A DNA stretch of 64,000 nt from Gammaproteobacteria bacterium (GTDB lineage: Bacteria > Pseudomonadota > Gammaproteobacteria > GCA-001735895), in assembly GCA_018669845.1 (NCBI GenBank), contig JABHSO010000212.1:86394-150393 (forward strand), written 5' to 3'. A model generated the notes under the pieces. It did not search any database. It was not told where the DNA came from and saw only the letters and a program-made list of their open reading frames with translations. How positions within the stretch are numbered: position 1 is the first letter of the stretch; every line of letters begins with the position of its first letter. A program made the position numbers and the translations under genes. Positions 9,930 to 18,977 of this stretch are shown here, piece by piece.

Positions 9930-10243
9930 CGGTGGAGGGTTCTGATGTAAGCAATTACATCGAATATCTGTTGCTCTTTCAAAATGCCTCGATAGGCGGG
10001 GCAGGCTTTGTTACCTTTTTGTATTCGTTGCAGTAAAAAGAAATCTGAATTAAATAATCCCTGGCCACGTTTAAAGTTAGCTGCGTTAGCCATCGTGTTT
10101 TTTCCATTTAGACCATGACACATCAAACAATTTTTCTGGTAAATTACCTGTCCTTTTTTCAGGTCGGATGAGAAAGCGGCTTGAACTAAGGTAAGGGTCG
10201 CTATCGTCAGAATTGTTTGAATTTTTAAAATGTTATGTTTCAT
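9926..10243 (-). CDS. Monoheme cytochrome c
   Basis: Signal peptide, CLMCH motif, cytochrome c class I pattern. Confidence 0.85.
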   Translation of the reverse strand: MKHNILKIQTILTIATLTLVQAAFSSDLKKGQVIYQKNCLMCHGLNGKNTMANAANFKRGQGLFNSDFFLLQRIQKGNKACPAYRGILKEQQIFDVIAYIRTLHR

Positions 10244-10491
10244 GGTTTCGCCTGCTGACTGGGCCTGGACTGATGCGCAATATAGGCCAGCACATTTAGC
10301 GCCGGTGCAACATTTATTCTGGAAGCTTGTTCAGGCAGCAGCATGACTTCGATTAGTTTAGCTTCGCGAAAGGTCTGTATGCTTTTATTGTCAACGCTTT
10401 CGTCATCGGCATAAAGCATGCAACTGCTGCAGATTATTATCAGGCTAAACATTAATTTGATGACAAAGTTTGTTTTCAGTATCAACATAGT
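10240..10491 (-). CDS. Small periplasmic protein of unknown function
   Basis: Signal peptide from internal Met (MLILKTNFVIKLMFSLIIICSSCMLYA); overlaps next gene start. Confidence 0.5.
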   Translation of the reverse strand, partial: TMLILKTNFVIKLMFSLIIICSSCMLYADDESVDNKSIQTFREAKLIEVMLLPEQASRINVAPALNVLAYIAHQSRPSQQAKP

Positions 10492-10492
10492 G

Positions 10493-11863
10493 TTAGTTTT
10501 CTTTCTCACTGTCATCTTCCAGTTTTCTATACAAACTGGATACACCTATACCTAATTGATTAGCTGCCAGCTTTCGGTCACCCCTGGCTTCTTTGATGGC
10601 TTTTTTAATAACAGCAATTTCATAACTGTGTAATTGCTGTTTTAGCGTAGCCATCGAGCCCGACGGGGTTGGAAAGGTAGGAATATCCAGAGCATTAATG
10701 TTTTGTGGTAAATCTGAAGCTTCTATACAGTCACTTTCGGCCAGGATAAGAGCACGTGCTATAGCATTCTGTAATTCTCTGACATTGCCCGGCCATTTAT
10801 AACTGAGTAGACTTTGCATGGCGGCTGGATGAATGTCGATGGCTGAATTCAAACCCATTTTTACACTTTCCCGGTTAATAAAATGTTTAATCAATTCGGG
10901 GATATCTTCCTTGCGTTCAGCAAGAGGGTGTAAAGGGATGTGAAATACATTCAATCTGAAATACAGGTCTTCTCTAAAGGTTCCCTGCTTAACCATGTCA
11001 GCCAGATCCTGGTTAGTCGCTGCGACAATGCGCACATTAATCTTACGCGACTGCTCACTGCCCAGCGCCCGTACAGTCTGATCTTCAATGACGTGTAAAA
11101 GTTTAACCTGCAGGTTAAGCGGTAACTCGCCGATTTCATCGAGAAAAATAGTGCCCTGGTCGGCTTCTGCAAATAATCCCCGTTTAGCTTTATTGGCTCC
11201 GGTAAAAGCCCCTTTTGTATGCCCGAAAAACTCACTTTCCAGTAAGTTCTCTGGAATGGCACCACAGTTAACCGGGATGAAGGATTGTTCTGAGCGCTGA
11301 CTATTCTGATGAATCGACCTGGAAATAATGCCTTTACCCGCACCGCTGGGTCCAGTGATCAACACCGTACTATCGGTAGGTGCTACTTTCATTATAAGAC
11401 GTTCAACCTCTTTCATGGCAGGCGATATCATCTGGCAGATAGAATCATCCTGTCCTCGCACAAGTTCGCGCAGTACTTCGTTTTCTGAACGTAAATGGAT
11501 AACATCGGCCAGGTGTTCGAGCCGGTTAATAACATCTTCATTACGTAATGGTTTTAACATGTAGTCATAGGCACCTGCACGCATGGCGTCGATAGCGGTA
11601 TTTACAGAAGCAAAAGCTGTCATCATCAAAAAAATGGTTTCTATGCCCTGCTTGCGTGCTTTTTCGACCACTTCAATGCCTGAGAAATCGGGCATGCGAA
11701 TGTCGCACAGAGCGACATCGATATCGCCTTTACTGAGTATACTGAGAGCTTCCAGGCCATTGGCTGCCATTAGCACTGAATGCCCGGCTTTACTGGCTGT
11801 GTTTGACAGGATCTGCCTGATGGCAGGTTCATCATCAATAATCAATACTTGTAGTGATCGCAT
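10493..11863 (-). CDS. NtrC-family sigma54-dependent response regulator
   Basis: Receiver domain (VALCDIRMPD), AAA+ with GAFTGA (FFGHTKGAFTGANKAKRG), C-terminal Fis-type HTH (RKLAANQLGIGVSSLYRKL). Confidence 0.95.
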   Translation of the reverse strand: MRSLQVLIIDDEPAIRQILSNTASKAGHSVLMAANGLEALSILSKGDIDVALCDIRMPDFSGIEVVEKARKQGIETIFLMMTAFASVNTAIDAMRAGAYDYMLKPLRNEDVINRLEHLADVIHLRSENEVLRELVRGQDDSICQMISPAMKEVERLIMKVAPTDSTVLITGPSGAGKGIISRSIHQNSQRSEQSFIPVNCGAIPENLLESEFFGHTKGAFTGANKAKRGLFAEADQGTIFLDEIGELPLNLQVKLLHVIEDQTVRALGSEQSRKINVRIVAATNQDLADMVKQGTFREDLYFRLNVFHIPLHPLAERKEDIPELIKHFINRESVKMGLNSAIDIHPAAMQSLLSYKWPGNVRELQNAIARALILAESDCIEASDLPQNINALDIPTFPTPSGSMATLKQQLHSYEIAVIKKAIKEARGDRKLAANQLGIGVSSLYRKLEDDSEKEN

Positions 11864-11937
11864 ATTTTTAGATATTTAATAATCAAGTTATTAATTAATC
11901 GGAACATAATAATATCAACTTTCATCTTAAGACGTAT

Positions 11938-12726
11938 TTACAAGGGGAGGTGGATGGCTATCTTCAATCCTCCTCCCGCTAAAGATTCAGCATGCAGGTT
12001 ACCATGATATGAATGCACTATAGCCCAGCATATAGCCAGCCCCATTCCGCTACCCTGGTCAACTTTTTTGGTGGTATAAAAGGGTTCAAAAATATGCGGT
12101 AAATCAGCTTCGTTTATGCCGCAACCGTTATCCTTAATTATTAAAGAAATTGCGTTTTTTTCACTACATTTTGTTTCTATCAGAATGACAGGATGTGTGG
12201 TGTCTACAACAGCATCCAGTGCATTTTCCAGAATATGGGTTATTAACTGATTAAACTGGGTGAATGAAAAAAATAAAGCGGGTATTTCATGATCCTGCTT
12301 AAATGTAATTGAAATACCAGACCAGCGTTTATCGTAGCGATATAGCTTAACGGTATTACTGATTAGCTGATTGATATTGATCCATTCATTTTGATCCGGG
12401 TTGGGTGTGTCCATTATTGATAAATCGCGGGTGAGTTTGGCCAGACTTTCAGCATAATTTTGTAATTGTAAGAAGTTATTTTTACTATCTTTACTCAACT
12501 GGTTTTCATCGTCATCAGCGATCTCCTGTATCAGGCCGGTTATGCAGGTTATCGGGTTGCCGACTTCGTGCGCGATACCACCTGCCAGAGAATTAATGGC
12601 GACCATTTTCTCTTTGAATGAATACCTTCTGCGTTCAATCTCCAGAATCTTTTCTCTTTGTGCCTGTGCTCGAGACATGAAATAGATGTTTTCGGTTAAT
12701 TGTATGTGTTCATTCTGATGTTTCAT
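11938..12726 (-). CDS. Soluble sensor histidine kinase, NtrB-like
   Basis: H-box NSLAGGIAHEVGNPITCITGL; HATPase DNGCGINEADLPHIFEPFYTTKKVDQGSGMGL; no TM helix. Confidence 0.9.
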   Translation of the reverse strand: MKHQNEHIQLTENIYFMSRAQAQREKILEIERRRYSFKEKMVAINSLAGGIAHEVGNPITCITGLIQEIADDDENQLSKDSKNNFLQLQNYAESLAKLTRDLSIMDTPNPDQNEWININQLISNTVKLYRYDKRWSGISITFKQDHEIPALFFSFTQFNQLITHILENALDAVVDTTHPVILIETKCSEKNAISLIIKDNGCGINEADLPHIFEPFYTTKKVDQGSGMGLAICWAIVHSYHGNLHAESLAGGGLKIAIHLPL

Positions 12727-12809
12727 CTAAAGAGCCTCCAGGCGATAAGCTTTTAAAATATCGGTACTTTGTTTTTTTCGTTGTAAATATTCACTGATAC
12801 TCATTTCAG

Positions 12810-13400
12810 TCACCCCGATTTTTTATGTTTGTTTAAGTTTTCCATTTTCATCAGAGTTCCCTGCTCTATACTATTAAAAAAGTTTACATCCCAATGCTGT
12901 TCGCCAGTTATACGGTTGATGATTAAACCTTCGGCTGAAACGATAAATGTTACAGGCAATGCTTTTATGCTGAGCAGTTTTTCAGACATCTGAGAATCTT
13001 TATCCTGAAAATTGCTGAATTTAATTTTATGTTGCAATAGAAATTCTTTAATTAAATTAATGTCATCATCAACAGAAATTCCGATCACTGTATATTGTTG
13101 TTGATCCAGAGTTGTACTTAATTCCTGTAAACCAGGCATTTCATCGCGGCAAGGTTTACACCAGGTTGCCCAGAAATTGATTAACAGGGTTTTGTTCTGT
13201 ATGTCGATACTGGAGTTTTGAATCGTTTTCATCTGTGTTAACAGTGTCAAAGGGAAAACGTCACCTGCTGCCGGAGAACTTTGTGATTGATTGCTGCAAC
13301 TGGATAAAACGGCCGTCAATAAACTGAAACATAGCAGTACTGACAGTTGTTGAAAATTAGTCGAAACTATTATTCGGCGATGGTTATCAAAATCACTCAT
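12810..13400 (-). CDS. TlpA/ResA-like thioredoxin-fold lipoprotein
   Basis: Lipobox-like LSSCSN, NFWATWCKPCRDEMP motif. Confidence 0.85.
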   Translation of the reverse strand: MSDFDNHRRIIVSTNFQQLSVLLCFSLLTAVLSSCSNQSQSSPAAGDVFPLTLLTQMKTIQNSSIDIQNKTLLINFWATWCKPCRDEMPGLQELSTTLDQQQYTVIGISVDDDINLIKEFLLQHKIKFSNFQDKDSQMSEKLLSIKALPVTFIVSAEGLIINRITGEQHWDVNFFNSIEQGTLMKMENLNKHKKSG

Positions 13401-13412
13401 ATTCTTTTTTTA

Positions 13413-13428
13413 AGCAATACAGATGCCA
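13413..13428 (-). promoter_or_regulatory. Sigma54 (-24/-12) promoter
   Basis: Minus strand TGGCATCTGTATTGCT, GG-N10-GC; just upstream of the tlpA-kinase-regulator operon. Confidence 0.85.
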
Positions 13429-13578
13429 GACATGATCAGGTTTAAAATTTAGTGGTTGTTTCAGCTCGATACGATCATTTTGTTCGATATTTTCCGCATA
13501 TTCACAGGTTGTTAAATAAAAACGGATCAACTTAGCTCAGTAAATATCCTGTTATTGATAAACTATAGTGGATTATTC

Positions 13579-14631
13579 TCATAGTTGAGAATTAACTTCC
13601 TGTTTTATCGGATGAAAGGCTTCATCGATATAACTGATTATTTGATGTATCTGCTGGTCGCTTAATACATTCTTCCAGGCTGGCATGGAAGTATTGACCA
13701 GTCCATTCCTGATACGTAACAGTAGAAAATCGCGTGTTTTATCTTGCATGAAATGATTATCGGTCAGATTTCTGGGGTTTGGTTCAAGAAAACTGCCTAT
13801 CCAGTTTTCTCCAGTGCCATCGGCCGCATGACAAAATGCACAGTTTTGCTGCCATAACTGTTTACCGCTCTGTGCTGTCGAAGATAACGATTCGACCTCC
13901 GGTGCAATATCATGTCCGGCATAAATACTGGCCGATGAAACCGCATCGATAATGGTGTGTGAATAATTGTTTCTCGGGTAAGAGATCGACTCCTTGTTCC
14001 ATATATCACCTTCAATATTTACGAAAGAGCGGTCATGACAGGTAATGCAACTGGTTAAAAATAATTGTTTACCGCGAGTTTGTTGCTGGTTCAACTGTTG
14101 CCAGGGTTTATCCAGCGGGATCGAACCCGTTGCGAAAGGAAAAGCCTCGGCATAACGATGATGATTCGGCCAACCATTTTCTGTGGTGTGATAGCGGGTA
14201 TTTAAACGCTGGTTGTCGATAAACTCTGCACGTACAAAATCAACCACAGCGTAAATTTCAAGGTCCGTTAGCAGGCGGGAAAATCCATGCATCGCGGTAT
14301 CTTTTTTACCCGAGGTGACGATCTGTATCATGTATTTACGAGACAGATCTCGTGAATTTCTGTGGATGAAGTTGCGTGGTTTTGGTGTCAGATAGGTACT
14401 CGCAAGTGTTTTAGCGTCACCGGAATAACCGTGGCAGAAATAACAGCGGTAATTATAAATTTTTCTCCCTTGTTCATGTTTCTCGGCTGTTGTTGACAGG
14501 TTGAAGACATGGTCAGCTGCTGTGGCTGCAGAATAATTTGAAACTACGGTTAATATCAGTAAACATCGGATCAGTAACGACATATTAAGTCTAGGGGCTG
14601 ATGAACGATTTGAATATAAATTCACTGACAT
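13579..14631 (-). CDS. Triheme cytochrome c (tandem class I modules)
   Basis: CYFCH, CITCH, CAFCH plus signal peptide. Confidence 0.85.
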   Translation of the reverse strand: MSVNLYSNRSSAPRLNMSLLIRCLLILTVVSNYSAATAADHVFNLSTTAEKHEQGRKIYNYRCYFCHGYSGDAKTLASTYLTPKPRNFIHRNSRDLSRKYMIQIVTSGKKDTAMHGFSRLLTDLEIYAVVDFVRAEFIDNQRLNTRYHTTENGWPNHHRYAEAFPFATGSIPLDKPWQQLNQQQTRGKQLFLTSCITCHDRSFVNIEGDIWNKESISYPRNNYSHTIIDAVSSASIYAGHDIAPEVESLSSTAQSGKQLWQQNCAFCHAADGTGENWIGSFLEPNPRNLTDNHFMQDKTRDFLLLRIRNGLVNTSMPAWKNVLSDQQIHQIISYIDEAFHPIKQEVNSQL

Positions 14632-15604
14632 CCGCTATTTGCTGGTCATTGAATACCTTTTCCCAGGCAGGCATTTCAGAGCGTAACTTACCTTTGCCTA
14701 TAGCTGTAAACAGGGTAGGTCGGTTATAACTGGCGCGTGATGCAGTATGTAAAAAATTGCGCGGTTTAGGGTTAATAAAATAGGCTCTGGGACCGCGCCC
14801 ATCACCCTCTACGCCGTGACAGGTTGAGCAGTTTGCCATGTAAAGTGTGGTGCCCCGGGTTAGGTCGCCCTTTAAGCTGGCGTGTAATTCAAGATTCATA
14901 TCTGCACGCGTATTTTCCGGCGTAGCTGCTACCATTTTTGTCACTGCTTTAAGCGCTGGATTGGACATGTCTGAGCCGGACATGAAAGAATTAATCACAT
15001 AATCCACCACAGTTTCGATCTGTTTATCGGCTAATCGGCTTTTCCAGCCCGTCATCGCAGTTTCTGCCCGACCGTAACTGACTGAGCGAATCATGCGTTC
15101 ACGTGATAAAATTGTCTGTATTGCCTGGTTGGTGAAATCAACCGGAGGGGGCGACAGGCCGCTGGTTGCCCAGACTGCGCCCTGGCCGCTATCACCATGG
15201 CAAACAGAGCAATAATCGGCGTATATTCGGCTGCCTTCCGGCGCAGTTTCTACATTTGTTGACTGCAGAAATTTTGTTTCAATCAATTCAGACAAGGCGG
15301 CAATTTGTTGCTCTGACAGGCGCGTTTTCCAGCCCGTCATGGCCGTTCCTGATATTCCTGTACGTATGGCCGACTCAATCCTTAAATTGTTGAGCTCGAT
15401 AGCCGACTGTGGACTGGTAAAGTCTCTGGGTGGAGGCACTAATCCCTGCATGGCATGACTTTGACCATCCCCCTTATCACCGTGACAAACGGAACAATAA
15501 CTTTGATATAACGCGTTTGCATCGATAACGGATGCGAAACTGGATACAGTGACTGTATAAATGAGAAATAACCATACAGCCTGGAAAATAACAGGAATTT
15601 TCAT
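14591..15604 (-). CDS. Triheme cytochrome c (tandem class I modules)
   Basis: CSVCH, CSVCH, CSTCH; likely start MKIPVIFQAVW at 15604 rather than the longer ORF. Confidence 0.85.
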   Translation of the reverse strand: MKIPVIFQAVWLFLIYTVTVSSFASVIDANALYQSYCSVCHGDKGDGQSHAMQGLVPPPRDFTSPQSAIELNNLRIESAIRTGISGTAMTGWKTRLSEQQIAALSELIETKFLQSTNVETAPEGSRIYADYCSVCHGDSGQGAVWATSGLSPPPVDFTNQAIQTILSRERMIRSVSYGRAETAMTGWKSRLADKQIETVVDYVINSFMSGSDMSNPALKAVTKMVAATPENTRADMNLELHASLKGDLTRGTTLYMANCSTCHGVEGDGRGPRAYFINPKPRNFLHTASRASYNRPTLFTAIGKGKLRSEMPAWEKVFNDQQIADVSEFIFKSFISP

Positions 15605-15646
15605 AGTTCGCCCCTTATCGTAGAAAGTAGATCTGTAAAATTGGTA

Positions 15647-15662
15647 AGCACTTTTGATGCCA
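15647..15662 (-). promoter_or_regulatory. Sigma54 (-24/-12) promoter
   Basis: Minus strand TGGCATCAAAAGTGCT, GG-N10-GC; upstream of the triheme cytochrome pair. Confidence 0.8.
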
Positions 15663-15722
15663 GCTGATTTGCTGTCTGAATGAAAAGTGAGCGACTTCTT
15701 GTCAGACCTCATTGCTAAACTC

Positions 15723-15738
15723 TGGCATAGCTCTTGCT
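15723..15738 (+). promoter_or_regulatory. Sigma54 (-24/-12) promoter
   Basis: TGGCATAGCTCTTGCT, GG-N10-GC; upstream of NHL gene at 15777. Confidence 0.85.
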
Positions 15739-15776
15739 CCTGTCTTATTGATATTTATTAACACAGCAATCGATTT

Positions 15777-16877
15777 ATGTCCTGTATGCAAACCTTAATT
15801 TTTCGTTTGGCTATTTTGTTGAGCCTTGCCTTTTTATCTGGATGTGTAACAACATCACCGCTCGCCACAGAGATTGAAAAACCGGTGTTTCCTTCTGCCC
15901 CTGCTCCGGCTCGAATGGTTTTTGAACGGACTCTGCAAAGTAGTGCTGATGTAGAAATTGAAAACGAGGAATCTGTTTTTAAACGTTTTATAACCGGGCA
16001 ACGACGTACGGGTACAGGTTTGGGAAAGCCTTTTGCGGTGAGCGTACATCAGGGGCGAGTATTTGTCAGCGATACGCTGAAACGGATGGTTGTTGCGTTC
16101 GATATACCACAGGCAAAATTCTTCGAAATTGGAATCGAGCCTCCGGGAGAACTGGTCAAACCGATGGGGCTGGATGTGGATCAGGCAGGAAACCTATACG
16201 TCTGCGATGCCACCATGAAACATGTCGTGGTATTCAATCGGGATGGCCAATATCTGCGCACGATCGGCAATCCTGAATTGTTTAGTCGTCCGAGTGGACT
16301 GACGGTTGATGCAGCCGGTGAGCGTGTATTTGTGGTGGATACCGGTGGGGTCTACAGTGATAAACACCGGGTTCTGGTATTTGATGCGCGCAGTGGGGAA
16401 TTTCTACTTGCGATTTCACAACGCGGCGATCAGGACGGTGAATTGAATTTACCGCGTGATGCCACTATCGGTCCTGACGGATATTTATATGTCGTTGACG
16501 GGGGGAATTTCCGTGTACAGGTTTTTAAGCAGAATGGTGAGTTTGTCAGGGGATTTGGCGGCATAGGACGACGTGGCGGACAATTTTCCAGGCCTAAGGG
16601 CATAGGGGCCGATGCAGCAGGTAATATATATGTCGCCGATACCGCATTTGGGAACTTCCAGATATTTAATGCAAGCGGGCAACTGTTACTGGCTGTGGGG
16701 TCACGTGGAAATTCCCCCGGCCCAGCTAAATATATGTTACCGGCCGGGCTGGCGGTGGATGAAGATGGACGCGTTTATATGGTTGATCAGTTTTTTAAAA
16801 AAGTGGATGTCTTCAGGCCTGCAGGTCTGCAACCGGAGCAGGGGTATCTGGTACCCGCCAGTCCTAAAAATAAATGA
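15777..16877 (+). CDS. NHL-repeat (6-bladed propeller) lipoprotein
   Basis: Lipobox LSGCVT; NHL blades (GLDVDQAGNLYVCDATMKHVVVFNRDGQYLRTIG etc.). Confidence 0.85.
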   Translation: MSCMQTLIFRLAILLSLAFLSGCVTTSPLATEIEKPVFPSAPAPARMVFERTLQSSADVEIENEESVFKRFITGQRRTGTGLGKPFAVSVHQGRVFVSDTLKRMVVAFDIPQAKFFEIGIEPPGELVKPMGLDVDQAGNLYVCDATMKHVVVFNRDGQYLRTIGNPELFSRPSGLTVDAAGERVFVVDTGGVYSDKHRVLVFDARSGEFLLAISQRGDQDGELNLPRDATIGPDGYLYVVDGGNFRVQVFKQNGEFVRGFGGIGRRGGQFSRPKGIGADAAGNIYVADTAFGNFQIFNASGQLLLAVGSRGNSPGPAKYMLPAGLAVDEDGRVYMVDQFFKKVDVFRPAGLQPEQGYLVPASPKNK

Positions 16878-17002
16878 TTTTATTCCCATATTCGGGATTA
16901 ATTTTAATAAATTTCCCGAATGCTGGAAAAATAAACTTGAATAATTTAATCGTTAATTCAGTAAATCCGGTATTTGCAGGCTTTTAAAATTGTATATAGG
17001 AA

Positions 17003-17018
17003 TGGCCTGATAATTGCC
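17003..17018 (+). promoter_or_regulatory. Sigma54 (-24/-12) promoter
   Basis: TGGCCTGATAATTGCC, GG-N10-GC; lies inside the over-extended ORF, supporting a downstream start for the next gene. Confidence 0.7.
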
Positions 17019-17069
17019 TTGTCTATCGTAGTATTTTATTTTCGCATAAAAAATATGGGCATCAAAATC

Positions 17070-17699
17070 ATGGACATCAAAAAATTATTTTATACCTCCC
17101 TGCCTTATATATTCATACTCTTGTTAATGCTGACTATCAATGCCTGTAGCAACAATGACGGTCAGAGTAATCTTATACAATCTGACAATATCGGGATGCT
17201 TGCAAAAGTTGCAGTTGCGAAAAATCCACTGGCTAAAAATGGAACGCTAAAAAGTATAAAAAATGCGGGTGGTTATTCCTATCTGGAAGTTGATATCAAA
17301 GGTGAAACCTTCTGGCTGGCGACGGCTATCATTAACCTTAAGCCAGGAGAAGAAATAGCCTGGAAGGATTTTGCTGTGATGAAAAATTTCAACAGTAAAT
17401 CACTCAACAGGGTATTCGAGCAGATTTTGTTCGTGGATAGAGTTTTAGCGGTTTCCGCTTTGGGCCGTACGCAACATCAGGGCGTAGTTTTAAAAGCCAT
17501 GGATTCGGCTGGATACAGTTATATTCATGTTGAAGAAAAAGGAAAGAAAATTTGGCTGGCTGCGCCTTCTTCCAGCCTTCAAACTGGTCAAACCATACGC
17601 TGGGATAGTGGTGCCGCGATGCGTAATTTTTCCAGTAAAACCTTAAAACGTACTTTTGATGAAATATATTTTGTCAACAGTGTGAAATATAATTTATAG
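17070..17699 (+). CDS. Lipoprotein with two NrfJ-like repeats
   Basis: Lipobox LTINACS; internal duplication GGYSYLEVDIKGETFWLATA...AMKNF(N)SKSLNRVFEQILFVD / AGYSYIHVEEKGKKIWLAAP...AMRNFSSKTLKRTFDEIYFVN. Confidence 0.6.
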   Translation: MDIKKLFYTSLPYIFILLLMLTINACSNNDGQSNLIQSDNIGMLAKVAVAKNPLAKNGTLKSIKNAGGYSYLEVDIKGETFWLATAIINLKPGEEIAWKDFAVMKNFNSKSLNRVFEQILFVDRVLAVSALGRTQHQGVVLKAMDSAGYSYIHVEEKGKKIWLAAPSSSLQTGQTIRWDSGAAMRNFSSKTLKRTFDEIYFVNSVKYNL

Positions 17700-17790
17700 A
17701 GCCAGAGTCAGTGCATTAAATTGGTTTAAGCAATCAAACCTCTTCAAGTAGTTTTCATGCCAGCTACCTGCTTGTTGTTTGTTATCCATT

Positions 17791-17825
17791 CGGCGGTGAG
17801 CGCCCCCGCTCATCGCCGCTTTTTA
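17791..17825 (+). terminator. Rho-independent terminator
   Basis: GGCGGTGAGCG-cccc-CGCTCATCGCC followed by GCTTTTT. Confidence 0.8.
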
Positions 17826-18034
17826 ATAGTAAATTACCCGTCAAACACGCTTTTAAAAGTTTTTGAATAATCCTAAAAATGGGAATAAAATCCTAAATAA
17901 ATTCCCAGAGTTGAGACATATGTGTTTTGTTTGATGGTGAAAACCTCCCGCTAATTTTTATATATTTCTGTAAGTCGTTGTATATAAAAAGATTGCCTTT
18001 TATTTGTAGCAATTAAGTATTTTCAATTTTTGGT

Positions 18035-18050
18035 TGGCACAGTATCTGCT
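18035..18050 (+). promoter_or_regulatory. Sigma54 (-24/-12) promoter
   Basis: TGGCACAGTATCTGCT, GG-N10-GC; about 50 bp upstream of the 4-heme cytochrome gene. Confidence 0.85.
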
Positions 18051-18100
18051 CTATTGAAAGCTAAGCCAGCTCTTCAGCATTAAACTAGAGAGGAATATTC

Positions 18101-18898
18101 ATGAAAAAGCAGATGTTGAGGCTTAAAATTGGCAGACTTGCCATTTTGACGGTCTCTTTTTTCGGCGCGGGAAATGGCTATGCAGCCGTTGCCAATACGG
18201 CGCACAATTTGGGAACCACAGGACCTGGCCCGAATACCTATAGTGGAACCGCAGAAATCTGTGTCTTTTGTCATACACCTCATGGTGGTGATAATTCAGC
18301 ATCGGTACCTTTGTGGAATAAAACCCTGGCGGCTCCGGCTTCTTACACCACTTATGATTCATTAGGAACCACCAGCCTTGATGGCGCTACCGCACCAGTA
18401 GGGTCTGTCTCTATTGCCTGCCTGTCCTGCCATGATGGTACACAAGCCATGGATACGGTGTTAAATCAACCGGGTTCAGGGGCTGTAGTAGCCAACTATG
18501 GAGAAGGTGTCTGGACCGGTAATTCTATACCGCAGGGTATAGCGTTAATTGGTCAGGATCTGTCAAACGATCACCCGATCGGTATTCAGTATGGCGGTGG
18601 TGGTATAACCGAAGCTTCACCTTTGGCTACAACCAATGATACCGACTTCGTGGCACCGAACAATGCCACAATCAATGGTAATACTGTGTGGTGGGTCGAT
18701 ACCGAAGTAGCACCGAATGGTACCCGCCAAAAAACCGATATGCAGTTGTATACACGATCCGTTGCGGCCATCGATGCCGGTGCCAATCAACCATTTGTTG
18801 AATGTGCAAGCTGTCATGATCCGCATAGCGAGAATAATACATTTTTGCGGGTATCGAATGACGGTAGTGCCGTGTGTTTAGCATGTCATACCAAATAA
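18101..18898 (+). CDS. Tetraheme cytochrome c (doubled-CXXCH type)
   Basis: CVFCH, CLSCH, CASCH, CLACH; signal peptide. Confidence 0.85.
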   Translation: MKKQMLRLKIGRLAILTVSFFGAGNGYAAVANTAHNLGTTGPGPNTYSGTAEICVFCHTPHGGDNSASVPLWNKTLAAPASYTTYDSLGTTSLDGATAPVGSVSIACLSCHDGTQAMDTVLNQPGSGAVVANYGEGVWTGNSIPQGIALIGQDLSNDHPIGIQYGGGGITEASPLATTNDTDFVAPNNATINGNTVWWVDTEVAPNGTRQKTDMQLYTRSVAAIDAGANQPFVECASCHDPHSENNTFLRVSNDGSAVCLACHTK

Positions 18899-18977
18899 TT
18901 TTTAAACGCAGGTAACAGAAATAACCGATGGTGATTTTTACGGTCGGAATTTTTTAATTAACAGAATTTATTCAATT

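Noticed and set aside
16974-17054. N-terminal extension of the NrfJ-like ORF
   Set aside because: Contains the sigma54 promoter at 17003-17018; lipoprotein signal supports the start near 17070.
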